Of a DNA stretch of 45,437 nt, positions 18,501 through 27,942 are shown piece after piece. The translations under genes were made by a program, and so were the position numbers. The number at the start of each line of letters is the position of its first letter. The stretch's first letter is position 1. Source of the stretch: Candidatus Goldiibacteriota bacterium. GTDB taxonomy: Bacteria; Oederibacteriota; PGYV01; DYJU01. Below the pieces are notes generated by a model. That model did not search any database. It was not told the origin of the DNA and saw only the letters and a program-made list of their open reading frames with translations. Location: NCBI GenBank assembly GCA_938034975.1, contig CALHNI010000014.1:1-45437 (forward strand), written 5' to 3'.

Positions 18501-18929
18501 ATGATAGATGGAATTTTTTCAAGTGAAATATATCAAATTTTAGAAAAATCTTTAAATGCTGCTTCACAGCAACATAAATTGATAAGTAATAATATAGCCA
18601 ATGTAGATACACCAGGGTATAAAACATCAGAAATTATTTTTCAGAGTAAATTGCAGGAAATTTTAAATAATAAAGAAAAAAATTATCTTCCACTTAAAAT
18701 TACACATCCAAAACATATTCCATTAGTTCCTGATATAAATATAAATAACATAGAACCGGAAATAATAACAAGAACAGAAACAACATCAAGGAATGACGGA
18801 AATAATGTTGATATAGATTTGGAAATGTCAAAACTTGCAGAAAATACGGTATATTATTCAACATTAGCACAACTTATGTCAATGAGATTAACTATGTTAA
18901 AAGATGTAATTACAGAAGGGAGGCGTTAA
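18501..18929 (+). CDS. flgB: Flagellar basal-body rod protein FlgB
   Basis: 142 residues. The N-terminal motif AASQQHKLISNNIANVDTPGYK is the rod/hook family signature, and the C-terminal half has GNNVDIDLEMSKLAENTVYYSTL, diagnostic of FlgB. It forms the proximal rod in the periplasm after flagellar type III export. AAAGGAG is well placed before ATG 18501. First gene of the flgB-flgC-fliE-fliF-fliG-fliH-fliI operon. Confidence 0.94.
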   Translation: MIDGIFSSEIYQILEKSLNAASQQHKLISNNIANVDTPGYKTSEIIFQSKLQEILNNKEKNYLPLKITHPKHIPLVPDININNIEPEIITRTETTSRNDGNNVDIDLEMSKLAENTVYYSTLAQLMSMRLTMLKDVITEGRR

Positions 18930-18933
18930 ATAA

Positions 18934-19383
18934 ATGAGTTTATTTAATTCATTTGCAATAAGCGCTTCAGGTTTGACTGCAGAAAGATTAAGGATGGATG
19001 TCATAGCAAATAATATTGCAAATGCAAATACAACAAGAACAGTAGAGGGTGGACCTTATATAAGGCAAAGAGTTATTTTTGAACCGCGGGGAGAAAAACT
19101 CGGTTTTTTAGTTCCTTTTATGTTTGAAAAAAATAAAAGAATAAGTCAATTTCAGGGTGTTAAGGTTACAGGAATAGTAAGAGATCCAGAACCGCCAAGA
19201 TTAATTTATGATCCTGGACATCCTGATGCTGATAAAGACGGATATGTTGCAATGCCAAATGTAAATATTGTGAAAGAAATGGTAGATATGATATCAGCTA
19301 CTCGGGCCTATGAAGCAAATGTAACTGCCATAAATTCTGCAAAAACGATGGCAGCAAAAGCCCTGGATATTGGGAAAATATAA
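18934..19383 (+). CDS. flgC: Flagellar basal-body rod protein FlgC
   Basis: 149 residues. N-terminal FAISASGLTAERLRMDVIANNIANANT and C-terminal YVAMPNVNIVKEMVDMISATRAYEANV are the standard FlgC signatures, including the NIVKEM motif. It builds the proximal rod with FlgB. GGGAGG precedes ATG 18934, and flgB ends 4 bp upstream. Confidence 0.95.
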   Translation: MSLFNSFAISASGLTAERLRMDVIANNIANANTTRTVEGGPYIRQRVIFEPRGEKLGFLVPFMFEKNKRISQFQGVKVTGIVRDPEPPRLIYDPGHPDADKDGYVAMPNVNIVKEMVDMISATRAYEANVTAINSAKTMAAKALDIGKI

Positions 19384-19401
19384 TGTTTAAGGAGTAAATA
19401 A

Positions 19402-19740
19402 ATGGCAGATTTAAGCATAAATAATTTGACAGGAATAGAAAATATAACAGGTATAAAACCAACTATAGGTATACCAGAATCAATTTTAAAGCCAGCTATA
19501 GAAACAGAAAAACCTACTAAAATTGATTTTGGTAATTTCCTTCAAAATGCAATAAAATCATTGAGTGATACACAATTATCAGCAAATGAAGCCATGGCAA
19601 AATTAGCTGCCGGTGAAAATATAGAATTACATAATGTAATGCTTGCTACAGAAAAGGCCGCATTAACTTTGCAATTAGCTTTGCAATTAAAAAATAAAAT
19701 CACAGAAGCTTATCAGGAAATTATGCGGATGCAGATATAA
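19402..19740 (+). CDS. fliE: Flagellar hook-basal body complex protein FliE
   Basis: 112 residues. A variable N-terminal part is followed by the conserved C-terminal half with FGNFLQNAIKSLSDTQLSANEAMAKLAAGENIELHNVMLA cut into its typical helices, and AALTLQLALQLKNKITEAYQEIMRMQI at the end. FliE links the MS ring to the rod. AAGGAG precedes ATG 19402. The gene is 18 bp after flgC. Confidence 0.94.
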   Translation: MADLSINNLTGIENITGIKPTIGIPESILKPAIETEKPTKIDFGNFLQNAIKSLSDTQLSANEAMAKLAAGENIELHNVMLATEKAALTLQLALQLKNKITEAYQEIMRMQI

Positions 19741-19790
19741 AATTATTACCGGTTATAATAACTAAAATATAAATTTAACGAGGTGTCATA

Positions 19791-21398
19791 GTGAACGAAT
19801 TTTTAATCAGATTGTGGGAAAGATTAAAAACATGGTGGGCAGGATTAACGTCCACAATGAAAGTTTTATGGAGTGTAATACCTTTAACTATAATTATGGG
19901 ATTGATAATTGCCGGGTTGTGGTTAACGCAGCCAAATTACATGCCACTTTTTTCAAATTTATCGGCAGAAGATGCTGGGGTTATAGTACAGGAACTTAAA
20001 GATCAGAAAATTCCTTATAAACTTGAAGCTGGTGGTAAAACAATTTTGGTTCCTGTAAAACATGTTTATAATACACGACTTGACCTTGCGACAAAGGGAC
20101 TTCCTAAAGGTGGTGGGGTTGGATTTGAAATATTTGATAAAACAAACCTGGGAATAACTGATTTTACTCAGAGAGTAAATTATGTAAGAGCTTTGGAAGG
20201 AGAATTACAAAGGACAATAAATAATATAGATATTATTCAGGAAGCCAAGGTTCACCTGGTTATTCCAAAAAAAGAACTTTATGAAGAAAAAGAAAAAGAA
20301 CCCACAGCATCTATTTTAATAAAATTAGTCCCTGATGCAAAGTTAAATTATGACCAGATAAAAGGCATAGTGCATCTTGTTTCAAGTTCAGTAGAAGGAT
20401 TAAAACCAATAAATGTAACGATAGTTGATTCAAAGGGAGAAGTTTTAAGCGACATGATAAGGGATGAATTATTAGAGGATGGAGCTGCATATTCATATTC
20501 AAAACAGTTAAAACTTACAAGTCAGCAGATAAGGATTCAGAAAGAATTTGAAAAAGATGTTCAGTTAAGAGTTGAAACTATGCTTGCCAAAGTTATTGGA
20601 AGCAGCAGAGCAACAGTAAGAGTGCATGCAGAACTAAATTTTAATCAGGTTGAAAAGAAAGATGAAATATATGAACCTATAATAGGTGGTAAGGGAATTT
20701 TAAGGAGTTCAAAAAGAAATCTTGAATCTTATACTGGTGTTGGTGTTTATCCCGGTGGTGTTCCTGGAACAGATTCAAATATACCAGGTTATAAATCGGT
20801 TGTAAGTGGCAATTCACAATATACAAAATCTGAATCAACTGAAAATTATGAGATAACAAAAAAAGAGCAACACATAATTGAACAGGTAGGCAGTATAAAA
20901 AGAATGTCTGTTGCAGTAATTGTTGATAACCTGCAACCGCAGCAGGTTGCATCAATAAAAAACGCGGTAATTGCAGCTGCCGGTCTTGATTTAACAAGGG
21001 GAGACCAGGTTGCTGTTGAAAATATTTCATTTGACAGATCAACAGAAAAAGCAGAACAGTTTAAAATGCAAGTTAGCGCAAGAGAAAAATATATGACAAC
21101 GCTTGTTAGTTTAGCAGTAATTATAGGTATACTGATTTTTGCCCTTATATTCTTAAAATCAACCTTAAAACCAAAAGCAATAAGGGAAAAATTAAGACGG
21201 CAGATAGAACTTGCTGCTAAGGAAGTAAAAGAAGAAGAAGAAATAGAAGTGCCATTAGAAGCAGTGCCTTCTGCTGCGGAACTTGCTGAAGCGCAAAAGC
21301 GCGCAGAAATGAAAAGACAGATTACAAAAATTGCAAGAGAAAATCCGAAAATTATTGTTCAACTTATTAAACGTTGGATAACTGAAGAAAAGAGGTGA
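19791..21398 (+). CDS. fliF: Flagellar MS-ring protein FliF
   Basis: 535 residues. Membrane helix 1 is at about 27-45, then the YscJ/FliF ring-building domain (LPKGGGVGFEIFDKT; RVNYVRALEGELQRTI; EAKVHLVIPKK), a variable Gly-rich loop, helix 2 at about 434-457 and a cytoplasmic tail for FliG binding. GTG 19791 follows ACGAGGTG. Length and order are normal. FliF is the inner-membrane ring on which the rod and switch assemble. Confidence 0.95.
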   Translation: MNEFLIRLWERLKTWWAGLTSTMKVLWSVIPLTIIMGLIIAGLWLTQPNYMPLFSNLSAEDAGVIVQELKDQKIPYKLEAGGKTILVPVKHVYNTRLDLATKGLPKGGGVGFEIFDKTNLGITDFTQRVNYVRALEGELQRTINNIDIIQEAKVHLVIPKKELYEEKEKEPTASILIKLVPDAKLNYDQIKGIVHLVSSSVEGLKPINVTIVDSKGEVLSDMIRDELLEDGAAYSYSKQLKLTSQQIRIQKEFEKDVQLRVETMLAKVIGSSRATVRVHAELNFNQVEKKDEIYEPIIGGKGILRSSKRNLESYTGVGVYPGGVPGTDSNIPGYKSVVSGNSQYTKSESTENYEITKKEQHIIEQVGSIKRMSVAVIVDNLQPQQVASIKNAVIAAAGLDLTRGDQVAVENISFDRSTEKAEQFKMQVSAREKYMTTLVSLAVIIGILIFALIFLKSTLKPKAIREKLRRQIELAAKEVKEEEEIEVPLEAVPSAAELAEAQKRAEMKRQITKIARENPKIIVQLIKRWITEEKR

Positions 21399-21405
21399 GG
21401 TAATT

Positions 21406-22404
21406 ATGCCTTTAACCGGTGAACAAAAAGCAGCTGTACTTTTAATAACGTTAGGACCTGATTTATCAGCAGAGGTGTTTAAAAATTTAAGTGATGAACT
21501 TGTTGAACAACTTACACTTCAGATAGCAAATACGAAAAAAGTAACACCGCAGGACAGAGATTCTGTTTTGGAAGAAAGTTATCAACTGGCTTTGGCTGAA
21601 GAATACATATCACAGGGTGGTATTGATTATGCCCGTGAACTTTTGGAAAAAGCGCTTGGAGAACAAAAGGCAGTTGAGATATTAAATAGATTGCAGGGCG
21701 CTTTACAGATGACTCCTTTTGATTTCATAAAAAGAACAGACCCGCAACAGATACTTAACTTCATACAGAACGAACATCCACAGACAATTGCACTTGTTCT
21801 TGCTCATCTTTCACCGGATCAGTCGGCAACAATACTTTCCTCATTACCACCTGAAATCCAGGTTGATGTTGCAACAAGAATCGCAACAATGGACAGAGCA
21901 ACCCCTGAAGTGATAATGGAAGTGGAAAAAGTTCTGGAACGAAGAGTTGCTTCTGTATTTACACAGGAGTTTGCATCGGCAGGTGGGGTGCGTTGTGTTG
22001 CAGAAATGTTAAACAGGGTAGAAAGAAGCGCTGAAAAAGCAATCATGGAAAAATTAGAAGAACAAAATCCTGATTTGGCTGATGAAATAAAAAGGCTTAT
22101 GTTCGTTTTTGATGATATTTTATTGCTTGATGACAGGACAATACAGCAGATATTAAGAGAAATTGATTCTAAGGACCTTGTTCTTGCATTAAAAGGAGCA
22201 TCAGAGGAATGCAGAAATAAAATATTAAAAAATATGTCAAGCAGGGCAAGGCAGATGATTTTGGAAGATATGGAAGTTATGGGACCTGTAAGATTAAAGA
22301 CAACAGAAGAAGCACAGCAAAAGATAGTAAACGTTATAAGACAGTTGGAAGAAATGGGCGAAATAGTAGTTGCACGCGGAGGGGAGGAAGAAATATTTGT
22401 ATAA
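21406..22404 (+). CDS. fliG: Flagellar motor switch protein FliG
   Basis: 332 residues. The N-terminal part has LTGEQKAAVLLITLGPDLSAEV, the middle has NEHPQTIALVLAHLSPDQSA, and the C-terminal torque domain has FVFDDILLLDDRTIQQILREID with the charged residues that face the stator. It mounts on FliF and sets rotation direction. AGAGGTGAGG precedes ATG 21406, 7 bp after fliF. Confidence 0.96.
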   Translation: MPLTGEQKAAVLLITLGPDLSAEVFKNLSDELVEQLTLQIANTKKVTPQDRDSVLEESYQLALAEEYISQGGIDYARELLEKALGEQKAVEILNRLQGALQMTPFDFIKRTDPQQILNFIQNEHPQTIALVLAHLSPDQSATILSSLPPEIQVDVATRIATMDRATPEVIMEVEKVLERRVASVFTQEFASAGGVRCVAEMLNRVERSAEKAIMEKLEEQNPDLADEIKRLMFVFDDILLLDDRTIQQILREIDSKDLVLALKGASEECRNKILKNMSSRARQMILEDMEVMGPVRLKTTEEAQQKIVNVIRQLEEMGEIVVARGGEEEIFV

Positions 22405-23203
22405 AAATATATATAAAGATGGAGAGTATAATTTAAGAGGGGAATTTAAACTTACCGGGACTTTTCTTACCAGAAAAGAAAAACTAAAATTACAAAATCA
22501 GGAAAAAGAAAAAGATATAAAAGAACAAATTGTTGATTTGGAAATAAAACTTAATGAGTTAAAAAATAAAGTAAAAGAGAAAAGTTTAGAATTAGAAAAA
22601 CTTGAAGAGCAGGCAAAAAATATTCTTGATATGGCACAAAAACAGGCAGAAACAATTTTAAATGAAGCAGAAAAACAGGCTATAGAGATTAAAAAGCAGA
22701 AAGAAAAAATAGGTTATGAAGAAGGATTTGATAAAGGATATTATGATGGATTGGAAAAAGGCAAATCTGAGATTTCTAATAAATACAAAGAGTTGATTGA
22801 AACAATTAAAAATATTGTGGAAAATGCAAAACAGGAAAAGCAAAAAATAATATCAGGCGCTGAAGATGATATAGTGAATTTATCAACCGGGATAGCGCGA
22901 AAAATAATATATCAGGAAATTTCAACTAATAAAGAGAAAGTTGTAGAAATTGTAAAAGAAGCAATAAAAAAAATAGAAGATAAAGAAAAAATTATCATAT
23001 ATGCCAATCCTGAAGATCTAGAGTTAATAAAATCACACAGGGAAGACTTTAAACAGATAATTGATACCGATGAATTGCATATTATGCCTGATGAATTGTT
23101 AAAAAGCGGGGAATGTAAAATAGAATCCAAAAGTGAAATAATTGATACTGACATTGAGTACCAGTTAGGTGAAGTAAAAAAGAAATTATTACGCAAAAAT
23201 TAA
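22397..23203 (+). CDS. fliH: Flagellar assembly protein FliH
   Basis: About 268 residues. A long Lys/Glu coiled-coil with QEKEKDIKEQIVDLEIKL is followed by the GYEEGFDKGYYDGLEKG repeat of FliH, and a C-terminal globular part like the V-ATPase E subunit (IYANPEDLELIKSHRED). FliH regulates the FliI ATPase. TTG 22397 is chosen because GGAGGGGAGG (22378-22387) lies 9 nt upstream. A TTG at 22370 would overlap fliG by 35 nt and lacks a ribosome site. It overlaps the end of fliG by 8 nt. Confidence 0.88.
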   Translation: MYKNIYKDGEYNLRGEFKLTGTFLTRKEKLKLQNQEKEKDIKEQIVDLEIKLNELKNKVKEKSLELEKLEEQAKNILDMAQKQAETILNEAEKQAIEIKKQKEKIGYEEGFDKGYYDGLEKGKSEISNKYKELIETIKNIVENAKQEKQKIISGAEDDIVNLSTGIARKIIYQEISTNKEKVVEIVKEAIKKIEDKEKIIIYANPEDLELIKSHREDFKQIIDTDELHIMPDELLKSGECKIESKSEIIDTDIEYQLGEVKKKLLRKN

Positions 23204-23216
23204 AACGAAGGGTAAA

Positions 23217-24536
23217 ATGTCTTTTATTGATCTGAGCAAATATAAAGAAAAACTTTCCAAAATTGAAACCTTAAAAACAAGTGGCAAAGTAACACAGATA
23301 ATTGGTCTTGTAATTGAAGCGTCAGGGTTACAGGGAGCATTGGGTGAAGTATGTAATGTTATATCAAGGAACGAAGAAATAGTAATAAAAGCGGAAATAG
23401 TAGGATTTAAGGAAGGAAAGATTTTGCTTATGCCACTTGGTGATTTGCATGGTATAGGTCCCGGGGCTAAAGTTATATCAACAGAAGAGACATTTAATGT
23501 TCCGGTAGGTGAAGGACTATTAGGAAGAATTCTTGATGGATTGGGTAATCCTATAGATGATAAAGGTCCATTAAAGGTAAATGAATATTATTCTGTGTAT
23601 AATAAACCATCTGATCCTATAACACGAAAAAAAGTAAGTGAACCAGTGGCAACCGGAATAAGAGCAATAGATGGTGCATTAACCATTGGCAAAGGGCAGA
23701 GGATGGGGATATTTTCAGGAAGCGGGGTAGGTAAAAGCACAACGCTCGGTATGATAGCAAGGAATACAAGTGCTGATATTAATGTAATAGCACTTATTGG
23801 TGAAAGAGGAAGGGAAGTCAGGGATTTTATTGAAAAAGATTTGAAAATAGAAGGACTTAGAAGATCAGTTGTTGTAGCGGCAACATCAGACCAGCCGGCT
23901 TTAATAAGACGTATGGGCGCATTTGTTGCAACATCCATAGCAGAATATTTCAGGGATAAAGGTTATGATGTTATGCTTATGATGGATTCAATAACAAGAT
24001 TTGCAATGGCTCAGCGTGAAATAGGGCTTGCAATTGGTGAACCACCAACAACCAAAGGTTATACTCCATCTGTATTTGCATTGCTTCCCAAATTACTGGA
24101 AAGGGCAGGAACATCTCCTGATAAAGGAACTATAACAGGTCTTTATACAGTTTTGGTAGAGGCAGATGATTTAAATGAACCAATATCAGATTCTGTTCGC
24201 GCCATTTTAGATGGGCATATTGTATTATCGCGTTTGCTTGCTTCACAGAACCATTATCCACCTGTTGATATTTTGGATTCTGTTTCCCGTTGCATGATTG
24301 ATATAGTAACAAAAGAGCATAAAGATGCAGCTAATGCTTTAAAAGAAACAATAGCATCTTATAGAAATGCAGAGGATCTAATAAATATAGGAGCTTATGT
24401 TAAAGGATCAAATCCTAAAATTGATTATGCTGTATCTAAAATTGCGGATATAAATAAATTTTTAATACAGGGGATAGAAGAAAAAACAGAATACGAAGAA
24501 ACAATAAAATGGTTAAAAGATATTTTTAAAGATTAA
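23217..24536 (+). CDS. fliI: Flagellum-specific ATPase FliI
   Basis: 439 residues. Walker A GSGVGKST at 168-175, IGERGREVRDFIE, Walker B MLMMDSITRFAMAQREIGLA and GEPPTTKGYTPSVFALLP are the F1-type export ATPase motifs. It energises export of flagellar subunits. The coding region begins 14 bp after fliH with GAAGGG upstream. The operon ends here: fliJ and the hook and filament genes are not in this window. Confidence 0.96.
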   Translation: MSFIDLSKYKEKLSKIETLKTSGKVTQIIGLVIEASGLQGALGEVCNVISRNEEIVIKAEIVGFKEGKILLMPLGDLHGIGPGAKVISTEETFNVPVGEGLLGRILDGLGNPIDDKGPLKVNEYYSVYNKPSDPITRKKVSEPVATGIRAIDGALTIGKGQRMGIFSGSGVGKSTTLGMIARNTSADINVIALIGERGREVRDFIEKDLKIEGLRRSVVVAATSDQPALIRRMGAFVATSIAEYFRDKGYDVMLMMDSITRFAMAQREIGLAIGEPPTTKGYTPSVFALLPKLLERAGTSPDKGTITGLYTVLVEADDLNEPISDSVRAILDGHIVLSRLLASQNHYPPVDILDSVSRCMIDIVTKEHKDAANALKETIASYRNAEDLINIGAYVKGSNPKIDYAVSKIADINKFLIQGIEEKTEYEETIKWLKDIFKD

Positions 24537-24758
24537 ATTATAATCATTAAAAAAAAGAGTTGTGTTTTAAAAGTAGTTAAAATTTTGGTAATTTAAAATT
24601 ATTTTTTATATAAAAATTATGGTTAATTGAAAGATGCTATTGCAGAGATTCTTGTTATTGATAATGTTCTGATAGGATAACGGAGATAAATGCATTTCCG
24701 TTGCTCCTTAAATGTAAAGGCATTATTAAAGCAAGAAAAGAAAAAAGGAGGCACGGAA

Positions 24759-25049
24759 ATGACAGGTAGTAAATTGTATGTCGGAAATATCAGTTATGAT
24801 GCAACATCTGAAGATTTAAAAGAGTTTTTTGCGACATGTGGAAACGTTGTAGAAGCAATTGTAATTGAGAGAAAAGGTTTTGGTTTTGTTACTATGGGTT
24901 CGCCGGAAGAAGCAGAAAAAGCAAAAGCAGAGTTAAATGGCAAAGAATTGCAGGGTAGAACAATAAAGGTTGACGAAGCAAGACCACCTAGAGAAAAAGG
25001 CAGTAGGAAAAGATTTGGTGGTGGAAGAGGTGGCAGAGGAAGATTTTAA
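24759..25049 (+). CDS. RRM-domain RNA-binding protein
   Basis: 96 residues: a single RNA-recognition motif with RNP2 LYVGNI and RNP1 KGFGFVTM, then a short basic Gly/Arg-rich tail (FGGGRGGRGRF). Such bacterial RRM proteins bind single-stranded RNA and are often cold- or growth-related. The start is ATG 24759, with AAAAAAGGAGG directly upstream. A longer reading from 24690 lacks a ribosome site and adds 23 residues outside the fold. The 222-bp gap upstream holds no gene. A strong terminator follows at 25091. Confidence 0.93.
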   Translation: MTGSKLYVGNISYDATSEDLKEFFATCGNVVEAIVIERKGFGFVTMGSPEEAEKAKAELNGKELQGRTIKVDEARPPREKGSRKRFGGGRGGRGRF

Positions 25050-25090
25050 ATAATAATTAACCATGAATTAAACTGCAATAGCAATAAAAA

Positions 25091-25116
25091 AGCCCCGGGA
25101 CACCGGGGCTTTTTAT
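25091..25116. terminator. Bidirectional intrinsic terminator between RRM gene and comM
   Basis: AGCCCCGG (25091-25098), loop GACA, CCGGGGCT (25103-25110), then TTTTT. On the other side AAAAA precedes the stem, so it works for both the RRM gene (+) and the convergent comM (-). It is the only strongly GC-rich stem in the window. Confidence 0.92.
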
Positions 25117-25121
25117 TTTAT

Positions 25122-26693
25122 TTATATTCCGACTTTCCAGTAGTCCCTGTCTAATGAGCGATATTGTATTGCTTCTGCGATATGGTTTGCAGTGATATTT
25201 TCGCTGCCTTCTAAATCAGCAATTGTCCTGCTGACTTTTAATATCCTGTCATAAGCTCTGGCCGATAAACCTAAATTTTCAATTGCATTTTTAAGTAATT
25301 TCTGACTTTCTTCATCCAATGAGCAGAATTTTTTAATATGTTTTGGGGTCATATGAGCATTAAAAAATACCCTTGGGAGAATATGTTTTGTTGAATATGC
25401 AAAAGAAGAAAATCTTTTTTCCTGAATTTTTCTTGCATTATTGACTCTTTGTCTTATGATTGCAGATGGTTCTGCTTCTAATTTTGAAGAAAGGTCATTA
25501 TACTGCACCACGGGGACTTCCACATGAATATCAATCCTGTCAAGAAGCGGACCTGATATTTTAGAAATATATTTTTCCCTTTGCATAGGTGAACATGAAC
25601 ATGATTTTGTCGGGTGTGTGAAATATCCGCATGGACATGGATTCATTGCAGCAAGTAACATAAATCTTGAAGGATATGCAATTGAAGCGGCAGCGCGCGA
25701 GATAACAACAACTCCATCTTCCATAGGTTGTCTTAAAACTTCCAAAACATTCCTGTTAAATTCAGGTAATTCATCAAGGAATAAAACGCCGTTATGAGAT
25801 AGAGAAACTTCTCCGGGTTTTGGTATTTGTCCACCACCAATTAAACCAGCATCTGATATTGTATGATGTGGGGAACGAAAAGGTCTTGTTGCTATTAATG
25901 AAGTTTTCTCTTTTACATAACCTGATACACTGTGTATTTTGGTTGTTTCAATTGCTTCTTCTATGGTCATTTCAGGTAGTATTGTTGTAAACCTTCGTGC
26001 GAGCATTGTTTTCCCTGAACCAGGAGGGCCTATCATTAAAACATTATGTCCGCCTGCTGCTGCAATTTCAAGGGCTCGTTTTACATGTTGTTGACCTTTT
26101 ACTTCTGAAAAATCAATGTTATATTTTGATGATTTTGAAAATATATCATTTATATCAATTTTATGAGGTTCAATTTTTAAACTACCATTTAAAAAATCAA
26201 TAACTTCTTTTACTGATTTTACAGGGATTATGTCAATACCATCAACCACAGATGCTTCATCAGCATTTTGGAATGGTAAAATAACTCCGCTGAAATTTAA
26301 TTTTTTTGCAAGAAGTGCTATGGATAAAGCACCTTTAATGGAATTTATGCTGCCATCTAAAGATAATTCACCGATAATCATAAATTTATTCAGATTGTAT
26401 GATGATATCTGTCCTTCTGCAACCAGTATTCCAATTGCAATTGGTAAATCAAAAGATGGGCCTTCTTTTTTCCTGTCTGCAGGAGATAAATTGATTGTAA
26501 TTTTTTTGTTTGGGGGAAATTCATATTCTGAGTTTTTTATTGCAGATCTTACCCTGTCTTTGCTTTCTTTTACTGATGCATCTGGTAAACCAACAATGGA
26601 AAAAACAGGCATACCAAAAGTTATATCAACTTCAACTTCTACTTCATATGCATCTATGCCAAGAATAGCAGCGGATTTGATTTTTGATAACAT
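25122..26693 (-). CDS. comM: ComM/YifB-family Mg-chelatase-like AAA+ ATPase
   Basis: 523 residues. An N-terminal Lon-protease-like fold (EVEVDITFGMPVFSIVGLPDASVKESKDR) is followed by an AAA+ core: [17 protein letters not shown] (Walker B) and the zinc-type insert CPCGYFTHPTKSCSC, ending with LSARAYDRILKVSRTIADLEG. ComM is a branch-migration helicase for natural transformation and recombination. The start has AGGGGTG upstream. It converges with the RRM gene over a shared terminator. Confidence 0.93.
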   Translation of the reverse strand: MLSKIKSAAILGIDAYEVEVEVDITFGMPVFSIVGLPDASVKESKDRVRSAIKNSEYEFPPNKKITINLSPADRKKEGPSFDLPIAIGILVAEGQISSYNLNKFMIIGELSLDGSINSIKGALSIALLAKKLNFSGVILPFQNADEASVVDGIDIIPVKSVKEVIDFLNGSLKIEPHKIDINDIFSKSSKYNIDFSEVKGQQHVKRALEIAAAGGHNVLMIGPPGSGKTMLARRFTTILPEMTIEEAIETTKIHSVSGYVKEKTSLIATRPFRSPHHTISDAGLIGGGQIPKPGEVSLSHNGVLFLDELPEFNRNVLEVLRQPMEDGVVVISRAAASIAYPSRFMLLAAMNPCPCGYFTHPTKSCSCSPMQREKYISKISGPLLDRIDIHVEVPVVQYNDLSSKLEAEPSAIIRQRVNNARKIQEKRFSSFAYSTKHILPRVFFNAHMTPKHIKKFCSLDEESQKLLKNAIENLGLSARAYDRILKVSRTIADLEGSENITANHIAEAIQYRSLDRDYWKVGI

Positions 26694-26943
26694 AAAACAC
26701 CCCTGATTGAATTATAATAATGTTAAATTTAAAAATGAATTTTGTAAAAAGTCGTGTTGGATTTATTATAGCAGACGTTAAATTTTTAGTATTTGCAGGA
26801 ATAATGTGGTTATGATTTAAAATAATACTCTTTACTTCTTTTATTAAATTAAAATAAAAAAATTTTTTCACAACCCCTCCATTTATTATGAGCCTTTTAT
26901 TTTATTAAATTATAACTTGTAAAATATAAATATCAAATAACAT

Positions 26944-27115
26944 CCGTAAAAACGCGTTAGAAAACGCGTTTTTTACGGTAATAAATTTTTATTTTTATAA
27001 TGCATTGCTTTTTTTTTACCCGTTTTTTAATTTAAAATAAAACACAAGTGTTATTTTAAATATTTTTTTGTATTTTTTATCCTGAAAATCTCAATTTTAA
27101 ATCTCGATTTTCAGG
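26944..27115 (-). repeat. Hairpin-ended dispersed repeat, copy R4 (A to B on minus)
   Basis: Hairpin B is at 26944-26978 (CCGTAAAAACGCGTT, TTCT-type loop; one extra T in one arm). The interior has TTATAATGCATT and ACCCGTTTTTTAATTT on the plus strand. Hairpin A is at 27081-27115 (CCTGAAAATC with GATTTTCAGG). On the minus strand the conserved ATG (27005-27003) opens only a 10-codon frame because of the extra base. It occupies most of the 466-bp gap between comM and the CNB gene; the rest shows nothing clear. Confidence 0.85.
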
Positions 27116-27159
27116 TCGCAATTTACTATTAAAATTTTCAGGAACATATTGAAAATTAT

Positions 27160-27615
27160 TTATTCAATCCAGAACTGTATAACTTCCAGATTTTTATTTG
27201 CCTGCCTTAAACGATTACTTAGGACCTTTATTAAAATATCAACAATTTTAAGAGCGGTTTGTGGGAATTTCTGGCGTAAAGCAAAATAATTATCCCTTGA
27301 TATTGAAATAACTGTAACTGCTGTATTTGCCCTGACTCCCGCTGAACGTGGAAGCCCGTCTAATAAAGCCATTTCTCCAAAAAATTCGCCTGGATTTAAA
27401 ACTGCGATAGTGTTTTCCTTATCTTTTACTTTTTTAATAATTTTCACAGAGCCGCTTTTAATTATATACATTTTGTCACCGGGTGCTTCTTCCTGGAAAA
27501 TAATATCTCCGGCATTAAATGTTTCTTCTGTGCAAACAGAATCCAAAGCAGCAATATCATTTGGATTTAAATCTTTAAATCCTTTTATTCCTGTTAAAAA
27601 ATCTGCCACACCCAT
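27160..27615 (-). CDS. Cyclic nucleotide-binding domain protein without DNA-binding domain
   Basis: 151 residues, a single CRP-type beta-roll: AGDIIFQEEAPGDKMYIIKSG, then the phosphate-binding cassette GEFFGEMALLDGLPRSAGVRA with the conserved Glu and Arg, and a C-terminal helix. There is no HTH, so it is a stand-alone sensor or adaptor and not a CRP regulator. Its ligand is unknown. TTGGAGGT precedes the ATG. A minus-strand promoter is at 27669-27642. Confidence 0.85.
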   Translation of the reverse strand: MGVADFLTGIKGFKDLNPNDIAALDSVCTEETFNAGDIIFQEEAPGDKMYIIKSGSVKIIKKVKDKENTIAVLNPGEFFGEMALLDGLPRSAGVRANTAVTVISISRDNYFALRQKFPQTALKIVDILIKVLSNRLRQANKNLEVIQFWIE

Positions 27616-27641
27616 TTTTTACCTCCAAAATTTATTTTTAT

Positions 27642-27669
27642 ATTATACAAATTTTATATTTTTTTGCAA
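27642..27669 (-). promoter_or_regulatory. Promoter of the CNB-domain gene
   Basis: On the minus strand TTGCAA (27669-27664) and TATAAT (27647-27642) are 16 bp apart, 27 bp before the start codon. Confidence 0.6.
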
Positions 27670-27683
27670 GATTAAATCACTAA

Positions 27684-27717
27684 CCGTAAAAACGCGTTTG
27701 AAAACACGTTTTTACGG
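27684..27717. repeat. Solo hairpin B of the dispersed repeat (R8)
   Basis: A 34-nt palindrome (CCGTAAAAACGCGTTT, then AAAACACGTTTTTACGG) equals end B of the family without end A or the interior. It lies between the CNB gene promoter and the tRNA promoter, in a 327-bp gap. Its A-tract/GC/T-tract symmetry would also suit a bidirectional terminator. Confidence 0.8.
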
Positions 27718-27799
27718 AACCAAGGAAAATACCTTTTATGTTGTCTGAAATAATTTAAAACTTTTCATGACAGTATATAGATATAGCAATTTTTTATAA

Positions 27800-27827
27800 T
27801 TGACTAAAATGATAAAAATTGTAAAAT
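27800..27827 (+). promoter_or_regulatory. Promoter of tRNA-Gln
   Basis: TTGACT at 27800-27805 and TAAAAT at 27822-27827 with a 16-bp spacer, ending 10 bp before the tRNA 5' end. Confidence 0.6.
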
Positions 27828-27837
27828 ATATTTGCCT

Positions 27838-27913
27838 TGCCGGGTCGTCTAATTGGCAGGACATCTGACTCTGGATCAGAGAGTTGGTGGTTCGACTCCA
27901 CCCCCGGCAGCCA
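27838..27913 (+). tRNA. tRNA-Gln, anticodon CTG
   Basis: Cloverleaf by hand: acceptor TGCCGGG (27838-27844) with CCCGGCA and discriminator G, D-stem GTC/GAC, anticodon stem TCTGA/TCAGA with loop CTCTGGA (anticodon CTG at 27871-27873), and T-arm GGTGG-TTCGACT-CCACC. The CCA end (27911-27913) is encoded. It reads glutamine CAG codons. No second tRNA is adjacent. The TPR gene starts 30 bp downstream. Confidence 0.95.
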
Positions 27914-27942
27914 ATTTTTACCATTTAATAAGGAGTTCATAA

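Noticed and set aside
24690-24758. Longer N-terminus for the RRM protein
   Set aside because: GGAGG directly before ATG 24759 and the position of RNP2 mark the later start.
27736-27924. Minus-strand 62-codon frame
   Set aside because: It crosses the tRNA-Gln gene on the opposite strand and is a chance frame.
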